NCBI RefSeq assembly: GCF_900700375.1
Contig: NC_041719.1
Span: 18,590,479-18,654,478 of the forward strand
Direction: 5' to 3'
Source of the DNA: Denticeps clupeoides
Lineage: Eukaryota > Chordata > Actinopteri > Clupeiformes > Denticipitidae
Length of the DNA stretch: 64,000 nt
Part shown: in pieces, positions 48,684 through 60,719 of the stretch
Numbering within the stretch: position 1 is the first letter of the stretch
Layout of the letters: the number at the start of each line of letters is the position of its first letter
The notes under the pieces: model-generated
What the model was told of the DNA's origin: nothing
Seen by the model: only the letters and a program-made list of their open reading frames with translations
Databases searched by the model: none
Program-made: the position numbers and the translations under genes

Positions 48684-48873
48684 GGGGTGGTAGCAGCCTA
48701 GTGAGTATCACACTCGTCTATGAACCAGAAGGCTCCAAAGTCACAGGTTCAAACCCCACTTACTACCATCGTGTCCCTGAGCAAGACGCTTAATCCTGAG
48801 TGTCTCCAGGGGGGGACTGTCCCTGTAACTACTGATTGTAAGCCGCTCTGGATAAGGGTGTCTGATAAATGCT
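48684..48873 (+). mobile_element. Family-1 SINE
   Basis: ggggtggtagcagcctagtg, acaggttcaaaccccactta, cgtgtccctgagcaagacgc and gctctggataagggtgtctg. It ends about 20 bp left of the ahsg poly(A) signal, so it lies just downstream of that transcript. Confidence 0.9.
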
Positions 48874-48893
48874 TGAGCCTACATCGAATTGAT

Positions 48894-48899
48894 TTTATT
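48894..48899 (-). terminator. ahsg: Poly(A) signal of ahsg
   Basis: AATAAA on the minus strand, about 64 bp past the stop at 48963. Confidence 0.55.
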
Positions 48900-48962
48900 G
48901 CAGCTTCTGCATCACCATGATTAACAGAGGCTACTGTCTAGACAAGCAGTCAGGCTGCTGTT

Positions 48963-51773
48963 CTACACAGTGGTATAGCGAGAGGGTCCAGGGCACGAGC
49001 GGAATGGGGAGACTCCACTCGGAAAGAGCGTCAGGAAGACGGGGGTATGAGTGGGTTTGCCAGTGCCAGCTGCCTGTCTCTTTTTACGGTAGGGCTTGTA
49101 ATGGAAGTCGAGTGGAGGCCTTGAAATACGCACCCCGGTTTCTTCCGAGGACATGGACTCTGACTCTGAAGACTCACTGGAGGCCAGCTGTGTTGACGGG
49201 GTGCCGAGAGGCTGTTGATCATAAGGGAATGGAATGTGCTGGACATGATCAAGGAGCCCATCATCCTCAGGGCCGACTGCAGGTGGTACACGGTCAGCTG
49301 GATGGTCGATGGGGGGTTCTGGCCCCGCGATGGGACCTCCTGTGTTGGGGATTCGCTACAAAGCAACAATACAAATAAATGAGAAGTGTCTGCTCCATTG
49401 AGCATTCGGAGTGGGTGTATAACTGTGTAAAAAGTCCTGTTGGTTTTGGCTGTGACAAGGCTTGGCTCCTTCAGTTCAAGCTGAGCTGTTTGGAACTTTT
49501 GTTTGGCTAAGAGACCATGAGGTTTGTGTTCACAATTGTGTTGTAGATGGAAAGGTTTTGGGTCTAAGAAATAACCCAGCAAGCAGCACTTGACAAATTT
49601 AAGGAGATATTTATGATACCTGGGGGTGGAATATTTCACAGGACACCTGAGCATGTTGCTGGAAATCCTTTTGGCCAAAAACTGCTCCAACACAGAAACC
49701 AATTGCCTGAGGTGAGAAAGATCAGAGACAGAAGAAAAACACTGTATGTCTGCTTAGCTTATCACATAAAGACCTTTTTTTTAAGATAGCACAGTCCAAC
49801 AATTGCACAAGAACAGCAAATAAAAACAATGATGTGGTAATCATTTATGTTGCAGTGAAGCCCTGTTACCGCCTCTCACCTCTATCCCAGCATTTTCTGG
49901 GTTGCAGAAACCTGAAGCTGGAAGCTCTGCAGCACAATCTGCAATCGTATACTCAACAAAGCTGGCAGGAGTTGCACCACTCTGACAAAAGACATTATTT
50001 TAATAAAAATATTTAATACATACATATACAATTACTTCTACATTTTATGGGGACCTGATTTGCCCCCATCATCCTCCACTCCCCACCTCAGCATCACCAA
50101 TATGCACAAAAATTTGTAAATGTTAATCAAGCTGTTTTCTCTGATGTTTCAAGGGCTCTTGGGAGCCCCCTGTTGGTGTGGAAGTTCTAAGAGGCTGCAC
50201 AGCTCACATAAGCTTTCATAGCTTTTACCTCTATGCAGCTGGTGCTTTTAAATGATTCTAATTATTAATTATTATAGCCATACAGCTGTCAGGGTTGACA
50301 TATTTACTAGTTTGCAATCAGTAATTCACAGCTGATGTCCAAGGCAGCACTATAAATGAACACAACCAATAAGCAGCGTTTTTGGGTGTACCAGGTCTTG
50401 GAGAGGTGCATTTACCTGGGAGGAGGCTCTAGTGATTGTGTGCAGGCCCAGGGTGATGGGTAGAGTACTCTGCTGTTTGTATTTGTTGAGTGTAAGTAGA
50501 GCCAAGCTCTGAGCCTCGTGGCTGTCCACATGTAAGAGGAGTGGGCAGGCTGGACAAGTCATCTGAAGCTTCTCTGGAGGGTCTGGGAGGCAACAGTTCT
50601 TGCATTAATCTTCCACATGGCAACTAATCATGTAATCCCATGAGAAACAGCGAAGCAAAAAATCAGAATATGAACTGTCCACATTAGAAATAGATGGCTT
50701 TAAAGTGATATGGTGTTCCTGTATTTGAAAGTCAATGGCTTGCACCACCTGACTCATAAACAAAAATAATTCAAGGAAATAACATGAAAACAAGGTCTGC
50801 ATTCATTTAGATATATAGCCCAGACCATTCAGTCTTTTAGGTGCTGGTGTTTATCACTTTACATTGTTCCAGGTAACATAAAGCAAAAAAGTCCAATAAA
50901 TAGCTAGAAAGCCTATTAGCCAATCACAAATCAGATAGAGAGAAAAGCCTTGGTTCTCAAAGTGTGGTACATGCTGTGATATTGTGGTAGATGCTGTAGA
51001 CAAAAATGGTTACATTATTGTTCACAGCTGCTGAGGGTTTAAATGCAGTGCAGCTATTATCCTCTGCATTATACAGTTAAAATCCTCACTTGCTGTTACA
51101 TAGGCTAACATATTTAATATTTTTAGTATTGAAAGGAGTAGTGAAATGATTAATAAGCACTGGAAAAAAAGCACAGAAAAGCATTTCTAACATAGTAAAA
51201 AAAAATACTTGATACCTGGAACCAAAGTGCAATCGTAGCTGTACAGGTAAGAAAATCCGTCGACTGTATGAAGAACAGTGATGTTGCAGTTCCCAGAAAT
51301 TTGCTAGACGATGAAAACCAAGAATGCAGGCAGATTTAAATAGAGACATTTCAGATGAGACAAATGCCATCCGTTTCCAACCCTTAGTCAATGGAGGCTC
51401 CACATCTGCATGTTACATTTGCATCCTTATCCAAACATGTGGCAGGCAGAGCTCAGAACATGATTCATGAAACCCTGGATAAACTCATTTCACAGGCACC
51501 TTCAGAGAGCAGAGTGTCTGAATCTTAATGCACAATTAAAGTGCAATAGCACTATATCACTAATACCTGTTGTGTTTTTTTATAACAAGCCCCCTAAAAT
51601 GACATTGGGTGTCACATCCTTACAGTTTCCATGAAAGGCCTGACGTCGCAGTGTTTCCAGGTTTTTGGACTCTTCACATGACACTTTGTTTCAAGGACGT
51701 CTAAATCAAGGTAGTAAACCTTTCCAGCCGGACCCTGCATGGCAGAGAATTATTGTTGTGACCCAGTGGGATA

Positions 51774-51820
<47 letters not shown>

Positions 51821-52367
51821 GCGTTGTCAAAAACTGCTGACATAGCACGTTCTATTGACCAAGGAATATTAATGTGCCAAGAATAGGAACTTTTCCCATG
51901 TGCAGAGTGTGTGGTTTTGGCAAGGTGAAAAATAAACACAGTTATACACTAAACAGAGTGCTCTGAACACGACGGTGGAAGGCAGAGCAACGAGAAAAAC
52001 ACACACAAAAACTTATATCAAATCATTATAAAAGATCGATATTCTGTGTAGCCATATCAATAATTTATGAACATCTTATCTACCAGGGCATACCCTTGTC
52101 CCAGTTCTGCTCTGAGCGGCCACACGGACCCACCTGGGCGTGCAGATGAACGTTGGCCACCCTGTTGAGGGCGAACTTGTAGCCCGCGCCTCGGTCCTCG
52201 TTGGTGTAGGTGACGGCGAGGCGCGCCAGCCTCTCCACGGTCCTGTCGTCGCACGGCACGGGCGTCAGTTCGACCACTTGCGTCGACCCGCGGGCGAGAA
52301 GGCTGACGATCGGAAGAATCCAGAGCAGTCCGGGCCGTCCGGCTCCCTCGCGAGAGGCCATCTTCAT
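48963..52367 (-). CDS. ahsg: Alpha-2-HS-glycoprotein (fetuin-A)
   Basis: Seven coding exons: 52367-52134, 51734-51624, 51303-51216, 50582-50416, 49981-49880, 49706-49620 and 49355-48963. They sum to 1182 bases, 393 residues (human 367). Fetuin-A is a liver plasma protein that keeps calcium phosphate soluble. Exon 1 matches human AHSG well (CDDRTVERLARLAVTYTN with GYKFALNRV, against CDD.ET...AL.AIDYIN and GYKHTLNQI). Exon 2 has [18 protein letters not shown]. Domain 2 ends HAQVSCEIFHPQ. The inter-domain loop reads CPACP, so the Asp of CPDCP is lost. The last exon has an acidic Ser cluster (SSESSESESMSSEE), a basic site RKKR, and a C-terminal SCPG followed by a short tail, like human PCPGRIRHFKV. 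The Met at 52361, two codons on, is an equally good start. No TATA box was obvious. Confidence 0.88.
51779..51817. repeat. (CA)n microsatellite in ahsg intron 1
   Basis: About 19 CA units. On the gene strand it is (TG)n, ending some 45 bases before the exon 2 acceptor. Confidence 0.95.
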
Positions 52368-53784
52368 TGCGCTGGAGAGGTAAAAGGACACATGTCGTTG
52401 CCAAGAACGCACTGTTTACATTCGGCCGCGCAGGTCAGTCCAAGCCAAAAATACCAAGTGCAGCCAAAGGAAAGGGCCACACTTAAACACTTTTGCTTAA
52501 ACATTAATTAATCAATTTCTTTATTCGATTCTTATATTAGCTTAATAATGAATAATACTAATAATATTATTATTAATAATAATAATGACGAAGAACATTG
52601 TTTGAGATGCAAGTTGTCCAAGTTTACGATGTACGTTACAAAGAAAAAAATATATAGAGATTATTAAAAGTATGTAAATTGACATAGACCTATATTAATG
52701 AGATCTTATTTTTAATGAGATTTGGAACTGTCTTGATTTCTTTCACCAGCAGAGGGAGACGCGTCTCCATTCTGCTGGACGAACTAACGCGCGTTTAGTT
52801 CGAGTTATACGAATGCAAACAGTTTTTAATATGTCAGTGATATTAGAAAATATGACACAGTTATGATGAATAAAGTACATATACACCTGATATCCACAGT
52901 TCTTCAGTGACACCGTTTTATGCGCAGTAAAGTAAACTATAAAACATGATCATATAGATGGATGAGAAAAATACATGATGACGTCATCGGTGGCTGCTCG
53001 GGCGGGTCAATAAATCTGGTTTTAATTCTTGAAATGTTGCTCCTTTTGATCGAGCCAAATGGCTATTTTTCTCACTGATATATGTCCAGTTGGAGACTGA
53101 TTGTAAATGTGTTCCTTTTGTGTCTTTTAAAGTGTACATTCATCAACAGCAACCAACACCACAAAATGAGTTAATTGGCTAATAAGATCATGGTGCTCTT
53201 TGATTGGATATCCAAAAATATGTATTCTTTCATTTGGAGATATGATTAGTAAATTCTCAGTAAATCACGCGAAGGACTTCTGTATCTTTGTTATTAGTTT
53301 ATAGACAAGGCAACATGAAAATGAGACAACGTTGAAAAAGTTATTTGTCATTTCCTTACCCGTTTCCTTAGGCCACCACTGCATTTGTGTGAATCGAAAA
53401 TGCTTTTGGAAGCCCAAGTTGTGCTGTCAGCTGTCTATTCCTGAAGTAAAGCCTACTCTGAATTCTGTGTTCCAAAGTCACAGGAGGGCCCGGGACAGGG
53501 AGTGGTCACCATTATTACTGCTCCCAACTTGTCATTTATATGCACCACAGGTGCAGGTTTTGTAGAACCCAGCAGCCTGGATTAGGCTTACTTAAACAGG
53601 AACTATTTCATGCATTCATTTCACCATAGAAGATGATCAGGCTGAGTGTAAAATGCAATTTTACATGCAAAACCTCCCCAGTCACACTTTTAAAGGTGGG
53701 ACAGCAGCACTGCCGGTGTATTTTTCATGAAGAGTCCCATTGTGTGTCTCTCTTGACTGATGAACCGATGGAAAGGGAAAGTTC

Positions 53785-53869
53785 GCAGTTACAGGAACAG
53801 TCTCAGGGTTGAAGTGTCTTGCTCAGGGACACAATGGTGGTAAGTGGGGTTTGAACTGGTTCATAGGTA
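53785..53869 (-). mobile_element. Partial family-1 SINE, reverse
   Basis: Middle and head-proximal part only (gttacaggaacagtctcagg, gtgtcttgctcagggacaca, ggtttgaactggttcatagg). Confidence 0.8.
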
Positions 53870-53920
53870 TAAAAATAATATCAAGAGCCAAGAGAGGTTT
53901 ATTGTCAGTACAACAGTATA

Positions 53921-54115
53921 CCATTTGCATTTGCAGCATTTACCAGACGTCCTTATCCAGAGCGATTTATAATCAGTAGTTACAGTGACAGTCCCCCCCC
54001 TGGAGACACTCAGGGTTAAGTGTCTTGCTCAGGGACACAATGGTAGTAAGTGGGATTTGAACCTGGGTCTTCTGGTTCCTAGGCGAGTGTGTTAACCGCT
54101 AGGCTACTACCACCC
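53921..54115 (-). mobile_element. Family-1 SINE, reverse
   Basis: Near full-length reverse copy with tail catttgcatttgcagcattt and head gctaggctactaccaccct. It lies some 340 bp upstream of the anos1 ATG. Confidence 0.9.
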
Positions 54116-54351
54116 TGACCGTGTATTGAAATGATGTACAGGTTATCTCTATAAAACTTAAAAAGTAAACCTTTTCAGGACAACAATCATGTAGGATGCC
54201 TGTAAGTGGACATGTTGGTTATTTCAAACAGGACACACAAGACAAGGCAAACATGTGCAAAAAGAGCAGAACAAATATATTGAAATGTTTTTGACATCGC
54301 TGGTAAAAACCCTTCAGACGAGTGATAAAGTGTCCCACGTGCAGGGAAGGG

Positions 54352-54352
<1 letters not shown>

Positions 54353-54386
<34 letters not shown>
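54353..54386. repeat. (GA)n tract upstream of the anos1 ATG
   Basis: About 16 GA units beginning about 100 bp before the ATG, in the predicted 5' UTR or core promoter. Confidence 0.9.
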
Positions 54387-54388
<2 letters not shown>

Positions 54389-54455
54389 AGGCTCCGGGGA
54401 CCGACCCTCCTCCCAGTCCTCCACGCGGCCGACGCAGCGACCGGACGCGCCCGCG

Positions 54456-54623
54456 ATGCCGGCGTGGCGCCTCATCTCGCTGGTTACCTGCTGCCTGCTC
54501 GGCCTCTCGGCCGCCGGCGGCCCCGGGGGCGACGCGCCGGGGAAGAGCAACAGCGCCCGGTGCGGCTCGCGGTGCCTGGCGCTCCACATGACGCAGCTGA
54601 CGGCCAACTTCAAGCGGCTGCAG
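54456..54623 (+). CDS. anos1: Anosmin-1, first coding exon (3'-partial)
   Basis: The exon codes for 56 residues: a signal peptide (MPAWRLISLVTCCLLGLSAA) and then NSARCGSRCLALHMTQL, with TANFKRLQ at the end. Human anosmin-1 has [20 protein letters not shown] at the same place, the start of the Cys-rich region before the WAP domain. The donor is cag|gtagag in phase 0. Anosmin-1 is a secreted heparan-sulphate-binding matrix protein that guides GnRH neurons and olfactory axons; its loss causes X-linked Kallmann syndrome. Fish have two copies, anos1a and anos1b, and I cannot tell which this is. All later exons are to the right of the window. Confidence 0.85.
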
Positions 54624-55103
54624 GTAGAGGCTCGGACCGGTGGCCACGTGCATTTACCAGGTTAAATAAGCCGCTTAGACGTAGATAGAAAGGATAAAAA
54701 AGGACGGCTCCGGACTGCTCTGCAGCCATTACGCCCCCCTGCGTAAAGTGCAGTTGACGTTCTTAACATGTGGGTTCCGTTCAGTGTGGGAAAGTCGAGG
54801 TTCGGTCTTCTACTGCCAGATGCCGTATTTAACTTCATGCTAAATAGCGGGTTTTAACCTGGAATCGATAGAATAGAAGACATAGTTGTGTTATTATACC
54901 CACAATGCGTAATTGATGGCTATTAATGAACGCCTCGTGCCCTTAAAATAAAATATCGGTACAGATGTTAATATTAAAACCACGAACCATACCATGCCCG
55001 GTTAAAACAGCTGCACAGCAATTTGTAGTGCACACAGTTCCTCGGATACTCCCCACGGCATAGCAGAGTCACCCCACAAGTCCAGCAGATGTTCGAGTCA
55101 ACA

Positions 55104-55105
<2 letters not shown>

Positions 55106-55131
<26 letters not shown>
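55106..55131. repeat. (GT)n then (GTAT)n microsatellite
   Basis: About 9 GT units followed by GTAT units, in anos1 intron 1. Confidence 0.9.
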
Positions 55132-55136
<5 letters not shown>

Positions 55137-57527
55137 CTATATAATATAATAGGTATCAATTGTGTGGTGTATTAAACCCCTGGTGCTGACTTTGTTCATG
55201 TTGTAAATGTCTGTTAATGCAGGAATATGTAGGAACTTTATCAGCGGCAATTAGCCCTGAGTTCCAGTGGAATGCTGTGTTCGTTAACCCAAATTTGCCT
55301 ATTTAAGAGCTTCTTTCATGATTATAAAACCCCTTTCAATGATCCTAGTAATACAGTTGAGCTGATTAAAAAAACAATAAAACTGGCTGAATTAGAGTAA
55401 GAATAGTACATTATCTACTGCTTCACCAGATGTGGGTTTGACTATGTCATTATTTCCAATGTTAATTATTCTTTTTGGAATTTTTTTCTCTTTGAAACAG
55501 GAAATTTCTAAATGACCTTAAACTTTTGAACGGTAGCGTACATATTCACCTGTCAGCGCTTTTAATGTTGCATCTGATCAGTATAACCTTGAGTAGTTCT
55601 TCAGTCTGATATGTGTAGTCTTTATTAAGCGTATCTTTGCCTGCCAGGGTAACGTTATTGGCCTCCACATAGCTAATAATAAAGAGCAGGAATTCAAGTG
55701 CTGCCGAGTTGTGGGTGTGAATGTGTTCAGTTGTAAGAAGCGCTGCAAATGTTTCTTTCCCCTTACTTAAGTGTCTCCTTCGAGCTGAAGTCATAGTTTC
55801 TTTGTGCAGTGTTCCACGGCTAATCATGAAAATGTGTTGGCAGGGGTGACATTGACCGTACTCTACGCCTTGGAATCAGACCTCGGTTCACACCTCCGCT
55901 GTGTGGCTTGCTGTGTGTGAGCCACAGTGGGTGGGGATCGGTTCGGGGGTCAAGCCACCACCATAGCACCAACTGCAGAGCCAGTAAATTTCTCCATTGA
56001 TCTAATTTTCTCCTCTGCCTCCTGCCTGTTCTGTGCCAAAGTTAACATGCGTGGGCGGGAGCCCCGACCGCGCTGATTGTCACCGCGGAGACGCGTCCAT
56101 TTCATTGCAACTAAGCGAGAGCCATTATCAATCATATGATTGTTAGATTTCTCATTGTAATGTGCTATCGTGGTCCCAAATTTGAATCACAATGGAAAAT
56201 GTTCTAAACAACCCGCAGAAACTTCTGAGACCTGCCTGTATTGTTCTTTTCTCAAGAATTATACACTTCCACAGTTCAGTACTGGCCCTTTTTTGTTAAA
56301 AAAATGTAAATAAAATCTAATAAACAGCCAGGTATTGTAGAGATACCTGGTCGGAAATGCCGACTTCCGTTCAGTCTGGAAGTGCGAAAATGTTCCGTTC
56401 AGTGAGGCCTGGGTAGTAAAATTTGATTTATCCTTCTAATTTGATACATTAATGGGTTTTTGCGTGTGAAAGGCATGTTAGTTTGTTATCTCGAACTACT
56501 GACTACGCTCAGAAAAAAAAACGGCATTCATCTGAAACCCACCAAAAGTGTTATGTTGATCTGAGACACTGAGAGACAGAGACATGTCTGATGATCATTT
56601 AGCATGAGCGGCGGATCTGTCACTCCCTTTTTGTGCCCAGTAGGCAAACCGTTCCAGACAGCCGCTCTGGCTTTTGCAGTCTGCTTCATTTGTAGCTGAT
56701 GAAAACACAACACTTCTCCTGAGAGCTGGAGTAAGTGAGAGAAAAATATGTAAAAAAAAAAAAAATCCACAGATCATATAACAACAACCCCCCCACCCCC
56801 CACCCCCCAAATATAATGTGCGAAGTGCAGACGGTGACAAAAAGAAAGTGGCCCCTGCGGCTGTGATCAGGCATATAATGAAGGGGCTTGTGAGTAATGG
56901 TGAAGGGGTCTTTGTTTTGCTTCTTATTTTTTTTATTGCTTTCTGAGATGAAAGCCTCCTCTGAACCTAGCAAGCCTACCCTGGTATCAAGAAATGAAGA
57001 TTGGTTTAGTTTCTGCCTGTAACAGCTCCCAGTCCATGTCTACTAGGAAGCTCTGTTCCGCAGCAGTAAGTACGTATATTAACACGGGGCCCATTAATGG
57101 ACCTGCCGGGACTCTTTGCGCCCCCACACCTGCGAAGCAGTGGGGCATCTTGTGGGGCGCATTTCCCTTTCATCTCCTCCGGCTCAGCTTTACTCACAGA
57201 CAGATGGCGAAGGTTAACGTTCAACGGCGCTTTGTAGGAGGGCGGGGTGCGGCCGGGCATGCGCTGCTGCCCTGCGCTGACTTCAAGCCACCAATCAAGA
57301 TTTTTCGTCAGGTGCCTGGACTTCATCCAGAAGGGGTAGTGGGGGTCTCCCTATGCCCTTTCTTGTCCCTTATAATATCATAAGGCATGCCGGACTGCAA
57401 AGGCTTTCTATAAGCTTTTTGTTTCAGGACTTTAACCGCACTTGAATGCAGAGAGTGGGTTACACTATTGTATTGTTTTTATTGTCTTTAATTCAAATGA
57501 AAGATGGAGCAGCAACCGAAATATTTA

Positions 57528-57648
57528 CAGTCCCCTCCTGGAGCAATTTAGGGTTAAGTGTCTTGCTCAGGGACACAATGGTAAGTGAGATTTGAACCTG
57601 GGTCTTCTGGTTCACACGCGAGTGTGTTACCCACAAGGATACTACCAA
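57528..57648 (-). mobile_element. Partial family-1 SINE, reverse
   Basis: The tail is missing. cagtcccctcctggagcaat, gtgtcttgctcagggacaca, gggtcttctggttcacacgc and the head are present. Confidence 0.85.
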
Positions 57649-58189
57649 GGATACAACATTAAATACCATTATACCAAATGGTATATATACCATATACCAT
57701 TAAAACAAGCATCTCTGCTTGTAGGTTTGCAGGTTTTGCAAATGAAAGGTTGCAATGTATTTATTAATCTGAATTGCAATGTTGATTTATAATAATTTGG
57801 CAAAAGTAATCTCACCTGAATTTACTGAGTCTGTTGTTACAAACACTTGTTTGTTACATGCCATGTGTTAACACATGTTTGTTACATGGCAATATTAAAC
57901 TTGTATATGTATCTTTGAGGGACTAATATTAACCTCAAAAGGAATAACAAGTTATAACCCTTTTTATGAGTGATATTTTATATATATGAAGCTGCTACGT
58001 TCTTTTGGCTGCCAAACCTGCTTTTTTGCACTCAAATATGGATGTTGAAGAAATTCAATTAAATTGATATTAATATTTTCTTTGTTGCAATAGTAGCAGA
58101 CTTGCTACCAACTCTGCTGGAATGTTATTATTATAATTATTTTGGGCTAAAGCCCTTAGTCTCACATTTTTGACAGTATGAGTAAAATT

Positions 58190-58520
58190 GTCATGATCCA
58201 TTGTCATGAAGGGGCAACTCCGGGCCTGGGACGTCCTGTCTTATTATGTTTCCTGATTGTTTTCACCTGTGTATGATTGTATAAAGCTGCCCTGTTCGTG
58301 TCTGTTTGCGGTTGGGTCATTGTTTGGTGATGTTTTCCCTGTCCTGTTCACCATGTATTAAACCCCTGTTACGTGACATTGTGTGCATGCATCGTCGTTT
58401 CTCGCCATGTCCATACATTATCCCGGAATTGATCTCTTCATCGATGGTAACTTGAAAGCACGTTGTAAGTCGCTCTGGATAAGGGCGTCTGCCAAATGCC
58501 GTAAATGTAAATGTAAATGT
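58190..58520 (+). mobile_element. Unclassified retroposon with an L2-type 3' tail
   Basis: The body from about 58190 has no tRNA-like head of the family-1 type. It passes through atggtaacttgaaagcacg into gtcgctctggataagggcgt and a (TAAATG)n end at 58500-58520. The same body-tail junction occurs at 26407-26484, so this is a repeat family and not a chance junction. The left boundary is approximate. Confidence 0.55.
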
Positions 58521-60007
58521 TCCAGATCTACTGCCTCACCAAAAATATTGTATGCTATTTGTTTTCCATTAGTATTCTAAATACTTTCTGTAATGAATAC
58601 ATTACTGAATACTAATATGGCAATGTTTTCTGTTTAGAATTTCATCAAAGCCTGCCATATCACCCTTTGTTTTACATTCCCATCAGTAGAATTTGAATCC
58701 AAGGGATGACTGTTTTGTGAGGGATGCCTTTTTTTCTGAGCAAAAACTGTACACAGTACACCTCAGTGTCAGTTTTACATTTTAACGTTTAAGATAGCAT
58801 TTGATCCCACTCAGAATCAGAGTAAAATTTACTCTATGGCCAGTGTTGACTTTTCAGAGTCAACTCTACTCAATTTAGTGTCAAAATTAACAATGAAATG
58901 TATAAAAGTATTTAACAATGAGGTTTATTCACACTGAGTAAGATTACACTTCATAATTATTTTACTCCAAATTTAGTTTAATAATAACACTCTAATGTGT
59001 AATGATACATCATTTTTATTTTTCTGTAGTGCTTTTTACATATTCATCATACAATGATATATTACTAAATGTCTGTAATAAAAACTATATTATGTTGCAT
59101 GTAGCTACTCAACCCATGGAGCAAGGAGCAGGATGGATTTGGCCCATTGGGCTACTACAACCCTACAAATAATGTGGCTTGAAATTATTTGCTACCAAAT
59201 GTATGGGTGAACTATAAAGGAAAAGTTCTCTTCTCAGAATAACAGTGGCACCTTGCCTGCTGTAAACCACTGCAGATTAAGACAGGAGACCCCCTTAAAG
59301 CAGTTTAGTTGACTAGTCCCTTGCCATACCCCGTTGGCAGCCCGAAGGCCTGATGTTTTTCTTTCTTATAGTCTGATTATTTGCACAGCCAGAGCCTCTG
59401 CGAACTTTAAAGGCTATGATTCAGTTGCGGTACATGTAGGAGTTACTGACACACATGGGCAATTAAAATTCCAAATGTGACCACTTTGTTGAAATGCATG
59501 TTTACAGGATAAGCAGGGGCCACAACGAGAATGTGCCACTTCATTTTGCTCTGCCCCTTGCCGCGCATTAATAGCACAATTATAACGGGAAGAAAGCGGG
59601 AAAGTAACTAAATGAAACCCTCAGATTGGATTTGCAGGGAAATGATGTTTTTAAGTGCTGAAAACAGTCAGGGATAAAGGGAAAGTAGTGTGGGCCTGTG
59701 GCGATGGAAGAACTGTCTAATGGAGACATGATGTACTGCGTGTGTAAAACCAATGGTTAGCCTTGAAAACGTAGAAAAGATGTAATTATTCACTATGTAT
59801 GTCCTCGACATTGAAGACACTAAATTTCAAAGGCTACAAATTCAAATTTCAATTGTCGCATACACATAGAGCAGCACAAAGCATTATTTCCAAACTAGTC
59901 CAGCTCAACAACGCTTTATTTCATGCTTTTATTAAATACTCATGGATTAAAGATGTCCATCGATACAATGAGTGAGCCTCTGCGGTCAGATTAAAGTTGA
60001 TTATTGT

Positions 60008-60175
60008 TTACATTTACAGCATTTATCAGGCGCCCTTATCCAGAGCGACTTACAATCAGTAGTTAGAGGGACAGTCCCCCCCCCTGTCTTGCACAGGGAC
60101 ACAATGGTAGTAAGTGGGATTTGAACCTGAGTCTTCTGTTTCATAGGTGAGTGTGTTACCACTAGACTACTACCA
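60008..60175 (-). mobile_element. Family-1 SINE, reverse, with small internal deletion
   Basis: catttacagcatttatcagg, cttatccagagcgacttaca, ggacacaatggtagtaagtg and head actagactactaccatt. The ggagacactcagggttaagtg part is missing, so the copy is short. Confidence 0.88.
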
Positions 60176-60719
60176 TTTTATTGTTGTGACACATTAATGC
60201 GCAATCAATAGAAACAAAATAATTGAAAAAAAAATGGGGGAGGTTGATTATAGCAGTGAGTATATTTTGATTGAAGAGATCTAATTGAACTGTATCATCT
60301 CACCACAACACTGTGAGGAAGGAGAAACATATTGGATGCTGTAGGTCTACCTAAAAATATCACATGATATATATAGACCAGTTATTGTTAACCAAAATAA
60401 TGAGATATAGTTATTATGTGGTGGGATTGTGAGGGTGGTGTGCCGTAATGGTGCCGCCCAAGATTTGAGCCTGTAACACAGAGCATTTGGTAATAAATAA
60501 ATAAATATTTCTCATATAGCCCAAAATCACATACAGTGGAGTATGCCGGTGGTCTGTGCACTTGATTCCGTGTCTCGGAGAGAACAAACAGAAGCAGCGG
60601 TAGATGGTGGCATTGTACAACTGGTACAGAAATATGTGGCTATGGTGGTACACTAGTGTAATAGTGGCCCTGTACCCTAACTAGGACAGCTTAGCTAAGG
60701 TGAATTTAACGATGCCTGT

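Larger units (their letters stand above)
47108..48962. other. Intergenic region, fetuin-A-like gene to ahsg
   Basis: It holds a decayed LINE fragment of a second family (about 48090-48375), a family-1 SINE (48684-48873) and the ahsg poly(A) signal. The remainder is AT-rich with nothing recognised. Confidence 0.6.
52368..54455. other. Head-to-head intergenic region, ahsg and anos1
   Basis: About 2.1 kb separates the two divergent starts. It contains a partial and a complete reverse family-1 SINE (53785-53869, 53921-54115), a GA tract, and a GC-rich stretch over the anos1 start. No other gene was seen. Confidence 0.6.

Noticed and set aside
54219-54653. Minus-strand 144-residue frame with a Ser-Leu repeat
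   Set aside because: The repeat is the translated GA tract, and the rest is antisense to anos1 exon 1.
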